A stretch of 64,000 nucleotides of DNA from Amycolatopsis thailandensis (GTDB lineage Bacteria; Actinomycetota; Actinomycetes; Mycobacteriales; Pseudonocardiaceae). The DNA is taken from contig NZ_NMQT01000094.1 in the NCBI RefSeq assembly GCF_002234405.1, positions 24,649-88,648 of the forward strand, given 5' to 3'. Shown in pieces: positions 7,439 to 15,462 of the stretch (position 1 is its first letter; each line of letters begins with the position of its first letter). A model generated the notes under the pieces. The model saw only the letters and a list, made by a program, of their open reading frames with translations. It was not told the origin of the DNA and ran no database searches. The translations under genes and the position numbers were made by a program.

Positions 7439-8203
7439 TCAGCGCGCCTCAGGCAACAGCGTGGTGACGAATTTGTAACGGTCGCCACGGTAGATCGCCC
7501 TCGCGAACTCGACCGGTTTTCCGTCGGTGGCGAAAGAATGCCTCGAAAGGAGCAACATCGGCATTCCGACGTCGGCGCCGAGCATCTCGGCCTCGTGCGG
7601 TCCGGCGAGCGCGGTCTCGATCGTTTCCTCGGCCCTTTCGAGCTCGACGCCGTAGTGCTCCCTCAGCACGGCGTACAGCGAACCACCTGCGGAAACGTGT
7701 TTGCGCAAACCGCGGAAGCGGCCGAGCGGGAGATGCGTGGTCTCCAGCGCCATCGGCTGCGAATCGGCCAGCCGGAGACGGCGAAGGCGAAGGATCTTCG
7801 CGCCGACGCGGATTCCGAGGAGTTTCGCCAGATCGGCTTCGACCGGGAGTTCGTCGATCTCCAGCAGCTTGGACGACGGCTTGAGACCCTGCTTGCGCAT
7901 GTCCTCGGTGTAGGACGACAACTGGAGGCGCTGCGCGAGTTTCGGCTCGGCGGCGAAGGTGCCCTTGCCCTGCACGCGGTGGAGCCTGCCCTCGGCGGTG
8001 AGATCGGCGAGCGCCTGGCGGACCGTGGTGCGCGAAACGGTGAATTCTCCCGCGAGTGCCCGTTCCGTCGGAATCGGCGACCCTGGCGGCAACGCGTCGA
8101 GCAGATCGAGCAGATGCTGTTTCAGCGCCCAGTACTTGGGTTCGCGCTGTCCGCGCATCCCAGCCGTAGCGCCCGCCTCACTCGCGGTGGTTGTCTCCAA
8201 CAT
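7439..8203 (-). CDS. dasR: GntR/HutC-family regulator DasR
   Basis: A 254-residue regulator with an N-terminal winged helix (PTERALAGEFTVSRTTVRQA, about residues 45-64) and a C-terminal UTRA effector domain. Stretches such as LQLSSYTEDMRKQGL, MALETTHLPLGRF, ERAEETIETALA and RGDRYKFVTTLLP follow Streptomyces DasR closely from memory. DasR binds dre sites and is released by glucosamine-6-phosphate, coupling aminosugar uptake to development and antibiotics. ATG 8203 is set by AGGGAG upstream; the GTG at 8227 lacks support. It is divergent from an aminosugar operon, and a DasR-type site lies between them, so both directions may be controlled. Confidence 0.85.
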   Translation of the reverse strand: MLETTTASEAGATAGMRGQREPKYWALKQHLLDLLDALPPGSPIPTERALAGEFTVSRTTVRQALADLTAEGRLHRVQGKGTFAAEPKLAQRLQLSSYTEDMRKQGLKPSSKLLEIDELPVEADLAKLLGIRVGAKILRLRRLRLADSQPMALETTHLPLGRFRGLRKHVSAGGSLYAVLREHYGVELERAEETIETALAGPHEAEMLGADVGMPMLLLSRHSFATDGKPVEFARAIYRGDRYKFVTTLLPEAR

Positions 8204-8290
8204 GACCGACTCCCTAAGCCTTCCCACTCAAACGCGCACCGTCCCCGCTAGGAAACGTACCCTTCACCACAAACGTCCATTCGGGCTAGC

Positions 8291-8306
8291 ATTGGTCTAG
8301 ACCTAC
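8291..8306. promoter_or_regulatory. DasR-responsive element (dre site)
   Basis: The core TGGTCTAGACC is identical to the centre of the published dre consensus; the flanks are weaker. It lies between divergent dasR and the SIS-domain gene, 38 bp before the latter's start. Confidence 0.8.
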
Positions 8307-8343
8307 TCGGGGGACGAAGTACGTCCCGGTGGAAGGGAACGAG

Positions 8344-9387
8344 ATGACCGAACAGCGCCCCGGCGAGCACATGGCCGCGGAGATCTCCCAGCAACCCGCC
8401 ATTCTGGCAGGAATCGTGGAGCGACAGGCCGAAATCGCCGAGGTGGCCGAAGCCATCTCCAAGCGCCCGCCCAGGTTCGCACTGCTCGCCGCCCGCGGCT
8501 CCAGCGACCACGCCGCCCTGTATGCGAAGTACCTGATCGAAGTACTCCTCGGTCTCCCCTGCGGTCTCGTCTCGCCCTCCACCGCGACTTTGTACGGCGC
8601 CCGTCCCGATCTGCGGGACGTTCTCTTCATCACAGTAAGCCAAAGCGGTGGTTCCCCGGATCTCATCGAGGTCACCGAAACCGCGCGTCGCCAGGGAGCG
8701 CTGACCGTCTCGGTCACCAACACCCCGGAGTCGCCGCTGCGCGCCGCCGCCGAACTCGGCGTCGACATCGGCGCGGGGCTGGAAAAGGCGGTGGCCGCCA
8801 CGAAGACGTACTCGGCCACCTTGCTCTCCCTTTACCTGCTGATCGACGCGGTCCGCGGCGGCAAGGGCGAGGACGCGGAGAAGCTGGGCGAGCTCGCCCA
8901 GCAGACCCTCGACGGCGCGGACGAAGGCGTCCAGCGCGCGGTGGACCGCTACCGGTTCGTCGACCGGGTGCTCACCACCGGCCGCGGCTACTCCTACGCC
9001 TCGGCGCTGGAAGGTTCTTTGAAGCTGGCCGAAACCAGCTACCTCGCGGCCCGCGCGTACAGCGGCGCGGACCTGTTGCACGGCCCGGTCGCCGCCGTCG
9101 ACGGCGAGACAGCGGTGCTCGCGGTGACGAGCCAGGGACACGGCGTCGGCGCGATGCAGGAGGTCCTCGAAGCGGTGGGCAAGCGTGGCGCGGACGTGCT
9201 CGCGGTCGGTTCGGCTTCGGCCGACGTCCCCGCGGCGCTGCGGATCGGTGTCGCGCCTTCCGCCGAGGAGGTCGCCCCGATCCTGGAGATCCTGCCCATC
9301 CAGCGGATCGCGCTCGGCCTTTCGCTGGCGCGCGGCGGTGACCCGGACAGCCCCCGCGGGCTGCTCAAGGTGACCAAGACCCGGTGA
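8344..9387 (+). CDS. SIS-domain sugar-phosphate isomerase/deaminase (GlmS isomerase-like, NagB-II type)
   Basis: A 347-residue protein with two SIS domains, equal to the isomerase half of GlmS with no glutamine amidotransferase domain. The first SIS domain has LLAARGSSDHAALYAKYL and the phosphate loop TVSQSGGSPDLIE; VAATKTYSATL matches the GlmS hinge; the second has GRGYSYASALEGSLKLAETS. Without the glutaminase domain it would deaminate glucosamine-6-phosphate (NagB-II) rather than make it. ATG 8344 follows a GGAAGGG site; a GTG at 8329 overlaps that site. It sits behind a dre site and is translationally coupled to the downstream kinase, supporting an aminosugar role. Confidence 0.8.
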   Translation: MTEQRPGEHMAAEISQQPAILAGIVERQAEIAEVAEAISKRPPRFALLAARGSSDHAALYAKYLIEVLLGLPCGLVSPSTATLYGARPDLRDVLFITVSQSGGSPDLIEVTETARRQGALTVSVTNTPESPLRAAAELGVDIGAGLEKAVAATKTYSATLLSLYLLIDAVRGGKGEDAEKLGELAQQTLDGADEGVQRAVDRYRFVDRVLTTGRGYSYASALEGSLKLAETSYLAARAYSGADLLHGPVAAVDGETAVLAVTSQGHGVGAMQEVLEAVGKRGADVLAVGSASADVPAALRIGVAPSAEEVAPILEILPIQRIALGLSLARGGDPDSPRGLLKVTKTR

Positions 9388-10364
9388 CGCACGTCATCGG
9401 TGTGGACGCCGGAGGAACGTCGACGCGAGCGATCGCCGTCGACGCCTCCGGCGTCGTGCTCGGCGCCGGGCGCGCGGGCGGGGCGAACCCCAACTCCCAT
9501 CCTCCGGCGGAAGCCGCGGCGCGGATCGCGAGCGCGATCACCGCAGCGCTGGGCGGGCTGGACCCGGCCGCGACGGCGGCGTGCGTCGTCGGCATGGCGG
9601 GGGTCAGCAAGCTGAGCGATCCGGCGATCGCGGAGATCTTCGAAACCACTTGGAAGAACGTGGGAATCAGTCCTGTGCGGACGGTCCCCGACTCCGAGGT
9701 CGCCTACGCGTCGGCCACGTCCGCGCCGGACGGTTCGGTCCTCGTGGCAGGCACCGGATCGATCGCCGGGCGGGTCCGCGGCAGGCGCGTGGTTTCCACC
9801 GCCGGCGGCTACGGCTGGTTGCTGGGTGACGAAGGTTCGGCGTACTGGCTCGGCCGCGAAGCCGTTCGCTCCACATTGGATGTTCTGGGCCTCGGCGGCG
9901 AACCCGGTCCGCTCGCGCGCGCCGTGCTCGCCGAAGTGCTCGGTCCGTCCGCAGTGGACTCAGTGGACTCGGGCGACCGATCGGGGCTGTGGCGCGCGCT
10001 CATCACGAGCGCCAACTCCGAGGCGCCGATCCGGCTCGCCAGGTTCGCGCCGTTCGTCAGCCGGGCCGACCGCGAAGGCGACCCGGTGGCGGACGAGATC
10101 ACCACCCGCGCGGCGGCCCATCTGGTGACCAGCGTCATGGCCGCGCGGGATCCCGGCGAGACCACGCCGATCGTCCTGGTGGGAAGCGTGCTGTCGCCGG
10201 AAGGGCCGGTCGGGGCGAAGGTCCGCGCCGAGCTGACCGGCCTCGAAGCCCTGACCAGCACGGACGGCGTACTGGGAGCCGCGTGGCTCGCCGCCGTCGA
10301 CGCCTACGAAGAAGGGGCTCCACGACCGGTGTCCGCAGCGGAAAACACCAAAAACGCGCCCTAA
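9384..10364 (+). CDS. BadF/BadG-type ATPase, probable N-acetylglucosamine kinase
   Basis: A 326-residue member of the ASKHA ATPase fold. The phosphate-1 loop is VIGVDAGGTSTRAIAVD at the N-terminus; the phosphate-2 region is VLVAGTGSIAGRVRG; STAGGYGWLLGDEGSAYW is characteristic of eukaryotic-type GlcNAc kinases. It should phosphorylate GlcNAc or a related amino sugar. The GTG start overlaps the stop of the SIS-domain gene (GTGA), so the two proteins are coupled and probably share DasR control. The last 20 residues are polar and likely disordered. A G+C-rich hairpin follows 50 bp downstream. Confidence 0.82.
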   Translation: MTHVIGVDAGGTSTRAIAVDASGVVLGAGRAGGANPNSHPPAEAAARIASAITAALGGLDPAATAACVVGMAGVSKLSDPAIAEIFETTWKNVGISPVRTVPDSEVAYASATSAPDGSVLVAGTGSIAGRVRGRRVVSTAGGYGWLLGDEGSAYWLGREAVRSTLDVLGLGGEPGPLARAVLAEVLGPSAVDSVDSGDRSGLWRALITSANSEAPIRLARFAPFVSRADREGDPVADEITTRAAAHLVTSVMAARDPGETTPIVLVGSVLSPEGPVGAKVRAELTGLEALTSTDGVLGAAWLAAVDAYEEGAPRPVSAAENTKNAP

Positions 10365-10413
10365 AAGACCAAACCATCGACTCCGGGGGCGAACTCCGGG
10401 TACCGTAGGACCC

Positions 10414-10445
10414 GGCCCCCGGACCCTCCCCCCTCGCCGGGGGCC
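10414..10445. terminator. 9-bp GC hairpin between convergent genes
   Basis: GGCCCCCGG (10414-10422) pairs with CCGGGGGCC (10437-10445) across a 14-base loop. It lies between the kinase stop and the convergent DUF3159 stop. There is no T-tract. Confidence 0.55.
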
Positions 10446-10448
10446 GCC

Positions 10449-11138
10449 TTATGTCCTGGGCAGCCCGCCGGGCGCGGGATCAGAGGGATCCTCGTACTCC
10501 TCCACGACCCGCAGACCGGGATGTTCCGGCGGCAGGGTCCGGTACAGCACCCAGCCGCTGACGGCGACGGTCACCGCGACCAGCGGCCAGGAGAGCACGG
10601 TCCGCGCGATGCCGAGCGCGACCACCTGACCGCTCCACCACAGCGAGCCGTAGACGACGACGCGCAACGTGTACTGGAGGAAGACCCACACCCAGCTCGC
10701 CCGCGAATACGCGCGCAGCAGCGCGGGATCGCGGCGCCAGCGGGTCTTCTGCCCGATGACGAGCCCGACGACGACGCCGAGCAACGGCCACCGGACCACG
10801 ATGCTGGCCGCCCACAGCAGCGCGCTGGCCACATTGGACAGCAGCTGGATGAGGAAGAAGTCTTCGGCGCGGCCGGTGTGCAGGGCGATCAGCGCGGCGG
10901 CGATCACCGCGGCGAGGCTCACCACGACCGCGCGGGCCTTGTCGCCGCGCGCGACCCGGAACCCGCCGAGCAGCACCGCCACCCCGATGGCCACGCCGGC
11001 CCCCCAGGCGATCGACTGGCCCGCGATCAGCCAGCCGAGGACGAAGGCCGCGGGCGGGATACTCGCGTCGATGGCGCCACGCCGCCCGCCGAGGATCTGG
11101 GCGAGCGACTCGCGCGGGGCTCGTGAGGTCACCCTCAC
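10449..11138 (-). CDS. DUF3159 family membrane protein
   Basis: A 229-residue integral membrane protein with five or six predicted helices (for example AAFVLGWLIAGQ, VVVSLAAVIAAALIALHTG, LLGVVVGLVIGQ and the C-terminal VLSWPLVAVTVAVSGWVLY). The sequence resembles the actinobacterial DUF3159 family, whose function is unknown. The invariant-looking loop RWRRDPALLRAYSRASWVWV lies between helices 4 and 5. The start is uncertain: GTG at 11138 begins after the last plausible leader, but a frame runs to 11207. The roughly 270 bp upstream, to the SGNH gene, show no other gene. Confidence 0.7.
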   Translation of the reverse strand: MRVTSRAPRESLAQILGGRRGAIDASIPPAAFVLGWLIAGQSIAWGAGVAIGVAVLLGGFRVARGDKARAVVVSLAAVIAAALIALHTGRAEDFFLIQLLSNVASALLWAASIVVRWPLLGVVVGLVIGQKTRWRRDPALLRAYSRASWVWVFLQYTLRVVVYGSLWWSGQVVALGIARTVLSWPLVAVTVAVSGWVLYRTLPPEHPGLRVVEEYEDPSDPAPGGLPRT

Positions 11139-11405
11139 AGCCTGCCGGATCCATGACCTCCGACACCCGGGCGGGGAGACGTTCGCCACATACCGTGTCC
11201 GTTTCACGCCTACTTGAGGTGAATCTCAGCAGCCCAGGAGTGTACATCCCAGTAATGGAGATGCATGGACGTCCGACAAAATAAGAGACTGTGTCAACGG
11301 GCTGAACCACGTGTTTCGGCCAGGTGGGATTGCAGGGGCGCTCTCAGCTGTTAGTTGTGGTGTACAAGTACCAACCGGGGGCACACGGACGGAAGGGGAC
11401 CCAAC

Positions 11406-12245
11406 GTGTACGGATTCGACAGCTACGTGGCGATCGGTGACAGCTTCACCGAAGGACTCAACGATGATCTGCCGGACGGCACTTTTCGGGGCTGGGCGGA
11501 CAGGCTGGCGGAGATCCTCGCCGAAGGCAGGCACGATTTCCAGTACGCGAACCTCGCCCTCCGCGGAAAGATGCTCGACGAGATCCTCGAAGAGCAGTTG
11601 CCGATCGCGCTCGCGGTGAAGCCCGACCTGGTCACGCTGTGCGCGGGCGGGAACGACATCATCGTGCCCGGCGCGGACGTGGACGCCGTCGCCGCGCGGC
11701 TGGAGGCGGGGGTCGCCAAGCTGCGCGAGGCCGGGATCCCGGTGCTGATCTTCAACGGCCCGGACACCAAGTACCTGTCCGTGATGCACGTCCTGCGGGG
11801 GAAGGTCGGCATCTACAACGCGCATCTGTGGGCGATCGCCGACCGGCACGGCGCCAAGATGGTCGACATGTGGGCGATGGCCCCGTTGCACGACCGCCGC
11901 GCCTGGAGCGACGACAGGCTGCACTTCACCCCCGAGGCCCACCGGCGGATCGCGCTGCGCGCGGCCGAGGTCCTCGGCGTCCCGGTCGCCGACGACTGGC
12001 GTGAGCCGTGGCCGGCGTCCGAGCAGCCGAGTACCTGGATCACTTCCCGCCGCTCCGACCTCGAGTGGACGAAGGCGCACCTGCTGCCGTGGATCCGGCG
12101 TCAGCTCAGGGGCGAGTCGATGGGCGACGGCCTGTCCCCGAAGCGCCCCGAACTCGCGCCGCTGCTCCCGCTGGAGCAGATCGAGTCGGCGAGCGTCACG
12201 CTCCCGGCCAAGGACCTGCGGGAGATCCACCACCACGCGAGCTGA
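11406..12245 (+). CDS. SGNH/GDSL hydrolase
   Basis: A 279-residue SGNH esterase/lipase. Block I is AIGDSFTEG with nucleophile Ser13; block III is AGGND at 80-84; the block V dyad is in DDRLHFTPEAH near residue 180. There is no signal peptide, so it is probably cytoplasmic. The C-terminal 70 residues extend beyond the usual fold and end in a His-rich LREIHHHAS. GTG 11406 is preceded by a GGAAGGGG site and is the only start that gives the block I motif at the normal position. The substrate is unknown. A 450-bp repeat-rich gap follows. Confidence 0.85.
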   Translation: MYGFDSYVAIGDSFTEGLNDDLPDGTFRGWADRLAEILAEGRHDFQYANLALRGKMLDEILEEQLPIALAVKPDLVTLCAGGNDIIVPGADVDAVAARLEAGVAKLREAGIPVLIFNGPDTKYLSVMHVLRGKVGIYNAHLWAIADRHGAKMVDMWAMAPLHDRRAWSDDRLHFTPEAHRRIALRAAEVLGVPVADDWREPWPASEQPSTWITSRRSDLEWTKAHLLPWIRRQLRGESMGDGLSPKRPELAPLLPLEQIESASVTLPAKDLREIHHHAS

Positions 12246-12273
12246 AGGGGCCTTTCCCCTCATCTGGCGCCAC

Positions 12274-12315
12274 GAAGGGGCCCTTCACCGCACCGCCTGC
12301 GGGAAGGGCCCCTTC
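12274..12315. repeat. 13-bp inverted repeat GAAGGGGCCCTTC
   Basis: Arms 12274-12286 and 12303-12315 are exact complements around a 16-base loop. A single self-palindromic relative, GAAGGGTCCCTTC, lies at 12607-12619. The position, 28 bp after the SGNH stop, fits a terminator-like element. Confidence 0.65.
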
Positions 12316-12349
12316 GGCATCTCTGAAGTCGTCGCGCCGGCCCCACCAC

Positions 12350-12376
12350 GTGTCGCGAAAGTCGCTTTCGCGACAC
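12350..12376. repeat. GCGAAAG/CTTTCGC-family hairpin
   Basis: A 12-bp stem (GTGTCGCGAAAG and complement) closes a 3-base loop TCG. It shares the GCGAAAG...CTTTCGC core with elements at 26451-26503 and 63922-63974. Confidence 0.65.
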
Positions 12377-12431
12377 CTGAAGTCCTGCCTTGAGGGTCAG
12401 GGTCCCGGCAAAGTCGCGTAAGCGGTCGTGT

Positions 12432-12470
12432 GTGGAGGATTCGGGACGTTCAACGTCCTGAATCCTCCAC
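12432..12470. repeat. 19-bp inverted repeat GTGGAGGATTC... with GACGTT centre
   Basis: Arms 12432-12450 and 12452-12470 pair with a single G-U wobble and almost no loop. A degenerate copy in the opposite sense is at about 12529-12565. Confidence 0.6.
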
Positions 12471-12686
12471 GCTCGGCCTCGTCTCGGTGCCGAGTGGAGC
12501 TTGTGCCGGACGGCGGTGTGGTCGACGGGGGAAGAATCCGGCCGTTGAACGTCCCGGATCCTCCGTTGATCAAGGCCCGAGATCGTGCGACCGCACGACA
12601 TGCGGGGAAGGGTCCCTTCGGCCCCCTAGGCATCACCCGAACGGGTCATGTCCCGTTCGTCCGATGCACCCAAGCCTGGCCCGGCT

Positions 12687-12692
12687 TACAGT
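12687..12692 (+). promoter_or_regulatory. -10 box TACAGT for the ArfA-like gene
   Basis: TACAGT is six bases before ATG 12699, with no ribosome site. It is a likely leaderless promoter, directly after the 12638-12659 hairpin. Confidence 0.45.
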
Positions 12693-12698
12693 CCCTTC

Positions 12699-13418
12699 AT
12701 GCCCGGTACACGCTGGAGCCGCTTGCTGCCTACAGCGCTGCTGGTCACGCTCGCCTTGACGGCGATCTCCGTCTGGTCGACCTCGGACGACATCGAGGCC
12801 GGGCTGACAGCGCGCGCGAAGAACGCCCTCGCCGACGTCGGTGTCTCCGGCGGCGAGGTGACCTTCTCCGGCCGCGACGCGAACCTCACCGGCTTCCCGC
12901 CGGACAAGGCCGCGCAGGCGATGGACGCCATCCAGCGGATCGACGGGGTCCGCACGGTCGAGATCTCCGGTGACACCGCCCCGCCCGCCGGTCCGGTGAC
13001 GACCAGCGGCGAGCCGTCGAGCCCGCCGCCCGCTCCGCCGAGCCCGCCACCCAGCTCGACCGCTCCGGCCAAGCCGACGGACAAGGCCGGCTTCCAGGCC
13101 GAGATCGACCGTCTGCTGGCCGCGACGCCGATCACGTTCGAACCGGACACCACCGATCTCACCGCGGACGGTGAGCGCGGCGCGCTGGAGATCGCGAAGC
13201 TGCTCACGGACGCGCCGCGCGAACTGCGGTTCCGGATCACCGGGACGGTGGCGACCGGTTCGGACAGGAAGCTCTCGCTGAACCGGGCGCTGACGGTGGA
13301 ACGGCTGCTGGAGCGCAACGGGGTCAAACGCGACCAGGCGTACTCCACCCAACGCAGGACCTCCGACGGCGCGAGCGGCGAGGGCCGCCGTGTCGACATC
13401 ACGGCAGAACAGAGGTGA
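12699..13418 (+). CDS. ArfA-like protein: TM helix + BON-like + OmpA domain
   Basis: A 239-residue envelope protein. One N-terminal transmembrane helix (LLPTALLVTLALTAISVW) anchors a BON-like domain (about residues 35-90, ending GVRTVEI), a 40-residue Pro/Ser linker, and a C-terminal OmpA-type domain with ITFEPDTTDLTADG, FRITGTVATG and SLNRALTVERLLERNGV. The peptidoglycan-binding Arg/Asp pair of OmpA domains is only partly recognisable. The order matches Mycobacterium tuberculosis ArfA (Rv0899). It is followed seven bases later by a small membrane protein, like arfB after arfA. A wall-linked or acid-adaptation role is inferred from that comparison only. Confidence 0.7.
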   Translation: MPGTRWSRLLPTALLVTLALTAISVWSTSDDIEAGLTARAKNALADVGVSGGEVTFSGRDANLTGFPPDKAAQAMDAIQRIDGVRTVEISGDTAPPAGPVTTSGEPSSPPPAPPSPPPSSTAPAKPTDKAGFQAEIDRLLAATPITFEPDTTDLTADGERGALEIAKLLTDAPRELRFRITGTVATGSDRKLSLNRALTVERLLERNGVKRDQAYSTQRRTSDGASGEGRRVDITAEQR

Positions 13419-13425
13419 TGGCTGA

Positions 13426-13851
13426 ATGCTCTGGCTCTTCGGGCAGATCTGGCTCTGGCTGCTCATCTCCTTCGCCCTCGGCTGCGGGGTCACGTGGCTG
13501 ATGACGCGCGGCGAACGACGTGAGCGCACCGCGCCCGAGCCGTCGGCCCGCGTGCCGGAACGCGCCGCCGTGCACGCCGAGCCCGAACCAGAGCCGGTGC
13601 CCGAACTGCTCTCCTCCGAACAGACGCAGTTCATCCCGCCCGCGCGGATCCAGGACGACGACGAGCCGTACGACCAGGAGGCGGAAGGCCATCGCGAGGG
13701 CCAGCTGACCCCGGAACCGGTGCGGGCCTACCGCCCGGAGCAGCCCGAACCCGCCGCCCGCAACGGCGAGGGCGGGCACGAACCCGAGCCGGTGTGGCCG
13801 AGCGACGAGGACTGGCCGCCCGCCGGGCACCGGCCGGGGCAGAGCGGCTGA
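13426..13851 (+). CDS. Small membrane protein, ArfB-like partner
   Basis: A 141-residue protein with one N-terminal transmembrane helix (IWLWLLISFALGCGVTWLM) and a long acidic, Pro/Glu-rich cytoplasmic or periplasmic tail of low complexity. It starts seven bases after the ArfA-like gene, so they form an operon. M. tuberculosis arfA is likewise followed by small single-helix membrane proteins; the position is the main reason for the comparison. The tail has no known domain. ATG 13426 is the first start and puts the helix at the N-terminus. Confidence 0.6.
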   Translation: MLWLFGQIWLWLLISFALGCGVTWLMTRGERRERTAPEPSARVPERAAVHAEPEPEPVPELLSSEQTQFIPPARIQDDDEPYDQEAEGHREGQLTPEPVRAYRPEQPEPAARNGEGGHEPEPVWPSDEDWPPAGHRPGQSG

Positions 13852-13943
13852 CACTCGCCTGGTAAATTCGGCTACGCACTGTGAGCGTGACGCCGGGTAC
13901 GTTTCTTCGTTCGGGAGCTCCGGCACACGAAGGAGGCTCCGAT

Positions 13944-14420
13944 TTGGCGCTCCCCTATTGGACGCCGCACAACCTGCTGCCTCCGGGCCGCCACCCCGCC
14001 GACCTGGCCGACGTCTACGAGCGGCTGGTCTTCGACGCGCCGCATCAGAACGACCGGGAAATCCTGTTCAGCGCGCTGAACAGCTACCTGGGGGTCGCCC
14101 GGCGGATCATGCCGACCGGCCGCGCGTGGATCGGCGGCGGCCTGACCGCCAGGACCCCGCACGCGCCGCTCGGGCTCGACGTGGTGCTGATCCCGGACGA
14201 ATGGGGCGCGCTCAAACGGCTAGACGACGCGGGCCGCTCGGCGCTGTACGGGCTGTTGACCCTGCGCGGGGTCATCGTCGGCCAGCCCGCCATGTACCTG
14301 GACCAGGTCCAGCCCGTCGGCGGCATGCTCGACGGCTTCCTCTGCCGCCCCGGCGACGAGGAGATCTGGGAAGAAGTGTGGGCTGCCGGTGGCAGGGGGA
14401 TTCCGGAAGTGATCTGGTGA
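13944..14420 (+). CDS. DUF6932-like protein (nucleotidyltransferase-fold candidate)
   Basis: A 158-residue protein of unknown function. The N-terminal HNLLPPGRHPADLADVYERL recalls the DUF6932 family, in which a PPG-H motif and a helix precede a nucleotidyltransferase-like GSF...D-x-D motif. Here that motif reads WIGGGLT...GLDVVLIPDE, so only one of the two expected acids is clear and activity is doubtful. The TTG start at 13944 is set by AAGGAGG nine bases upstream; a frame reaches back to GTG 13881. It overlaps the next gene by four bases, so the two proteins probably act together. Confidence 0.6.
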   Translation: MALPYWTPHNLLPPGRHPADLADVYERLVFDAPHQNDREILFSALNSYLGVARRIMPTGRAWIGGGLTARTPHAPLGLDVVLIPDEWGALKRLDDAGRSALYGLLTLRGVIVGQPAMYLDQVQPVGGMLDGFLCRPGDEEIWEEVWAAGGRGIPEVIW

Positions 14421-15301
14421 GGAACGAATTCCGGCGCATCGCCGACGAGATCCCCGGCGGTACCTGGCTCGACGACCTCGCCCGCGCTTCGGCGATGGCC
14501 GCGTACGCGAAGTTCGAACGGACGTCGCGCTCGCCGCTGCTTCGCGTGTCCGTGATCGGTGAGTCGCATCTCGACGCGTACACCTTCTCGGACATCAGCC
14601 GCGCGTTGCAGGACGCGACGGCCAAGATCGGGCACATCATCCGGAACCCGTCGGGCGAGGTGACCTTCGTCCAGCCCGCGGACCGGGAGAAGGCCCCGCT
14701 GATCCAGCGCGGCCAGGCGGGCAACGCGATCTTCTTCGGCTTCCCCGAACCGGCGCTCGACGACGCGCTCATCCACGACGGGATCGAGTCGCTGTCCGAA
14801 CGCGCGGTCAAGGAACTGTGCGACTTCCTGCCGGCCAACGGCTCCGACGACGGCGCGCTGGACGCGGTGCTGTTGCAGCGCGACACCGTCCGCAACGCGG
14901 TCAGCGACATCGTCAACGCGGTCAGCAAGCACGCCGGGATCGGCATGGCGCTGACCCCGACCGCCGGCGACGAGCTGACCCGCAGCATGACCACCGAGCA
15001 GGCGCGGATCCTGTCCGGGAGCCTGCGCGAGTCACGCGAGGCCGTCGGTTATGAGACGGTCAGCGGCAGGCTGGACGGCGTCCGTACCCGGCGCCGGATC
15101 TTCTATCTCGAACGCGAGTCGGGCGGCACGATCCAGGGCGCTGTCGCACCGGATCTGCTCGACGAGATCAAGGAGAACCTCGACCGGCCGGTGACCGCCC
15201 GGCTGCGGGTCGTGCGGACGACGACCATCGACGGTCGCCGCGGCCGCCCGGTGCACGAACTGCTGGAGATCACCCCGGAAGTCAGCCTGTTCGATCAGTG
15301 A
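14417..15301 (+). CDS. Partner protein of the DUF6932-like gene, unknown function
   Basis: A 294-residue soluble protein that I do not recognise. It starts at a GTG overlapping the stop of the DUF6932-like gene (GTGA). The N-terminal 120 residues are mixed alpha/beta (LLRVSVIGESHLDAYTFSDISRALQ, EVTFVQPADREKAPLIQRG); the middle is helical and Asp/Val-rich (LQRDTVRNAVSDIVNAVSKH); and the C-terminus is beta-rich with charged strands (RTRRRIFYLERESGG, VTARLRVVRTTTIDGRRG). No transmembrane helix or signal peptide is seen. Tight coupling suggests a complex or an enzyme with a dedicated partner. An AT-richer 160-bp gap follows. Confidence 0.65.
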   Translation: MRNEFRRIADEIPGGTWLDDLARASAMAAYAKFERTSRSPLLRVSVIGESHLDAYTFSDISRALQDATAKIGHIIRNPSGEVTFVQPADREKAPLIQRGQAGNAIFFGFPEPALDDALIHDGIESLSERAVKELCDFLPANGSDDGALDAVLLQRDTVRNAVSDIVNAVSKHAGIGMALTPTAGDELTRSMTTEQARILSGSLRESREAVGYETVSGRLDGVRTRRRIFYLERESGGTIQGAVAPDLLDEIKENLDRPVTARLRVVRTTTIDGRRGRPVHELLEITPEVSLFDQ

Positions 15302-15462
15302 TCGGGTTTCCGATATTTGGTGATACCACATTTCTCGTCAAAAAATATCGATGACCGCTTGATCATCGTGGAATGATGACTTTTTCCGGCAGGTAACAAT
15401 TTCGGCCATTGCCCCGAACGATGGGTTAACGTCTTCGGACGGAAGCCTCCGAAAGGGCACGT

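Larger units (their letters stand above)
12246..12698. other. Hairpin-packed intergenic region
   Basis: No gene is visible in these 453 bp. They hold at least six inverted repeats in a row: 12274-12315, 12350-12376, 12432-12470, a degenerate copy of the last at about 12529-12565, 12583-12598, the palindrome GAAGGGTCCCTTC at 12607-12619, and 12638-12659. Several belong to families found elsewhere in the window. The next gene's -10 box overlaps the end. Confidence 0.8.

Noticed and set aside
8204..8227. Longer dasR start at GTG 8227
   Set aside because: ATG 8203 has an AGGGAG site at normal spacing; the GTG has none.
11358..11373. Inverted repeat around TGGTGTACAAGTACCA before the SGNH gene
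   Set aside because: The symmetry is broken by an inserted G and the length is within chance for a GC-rich gap. Not listed as an operator.
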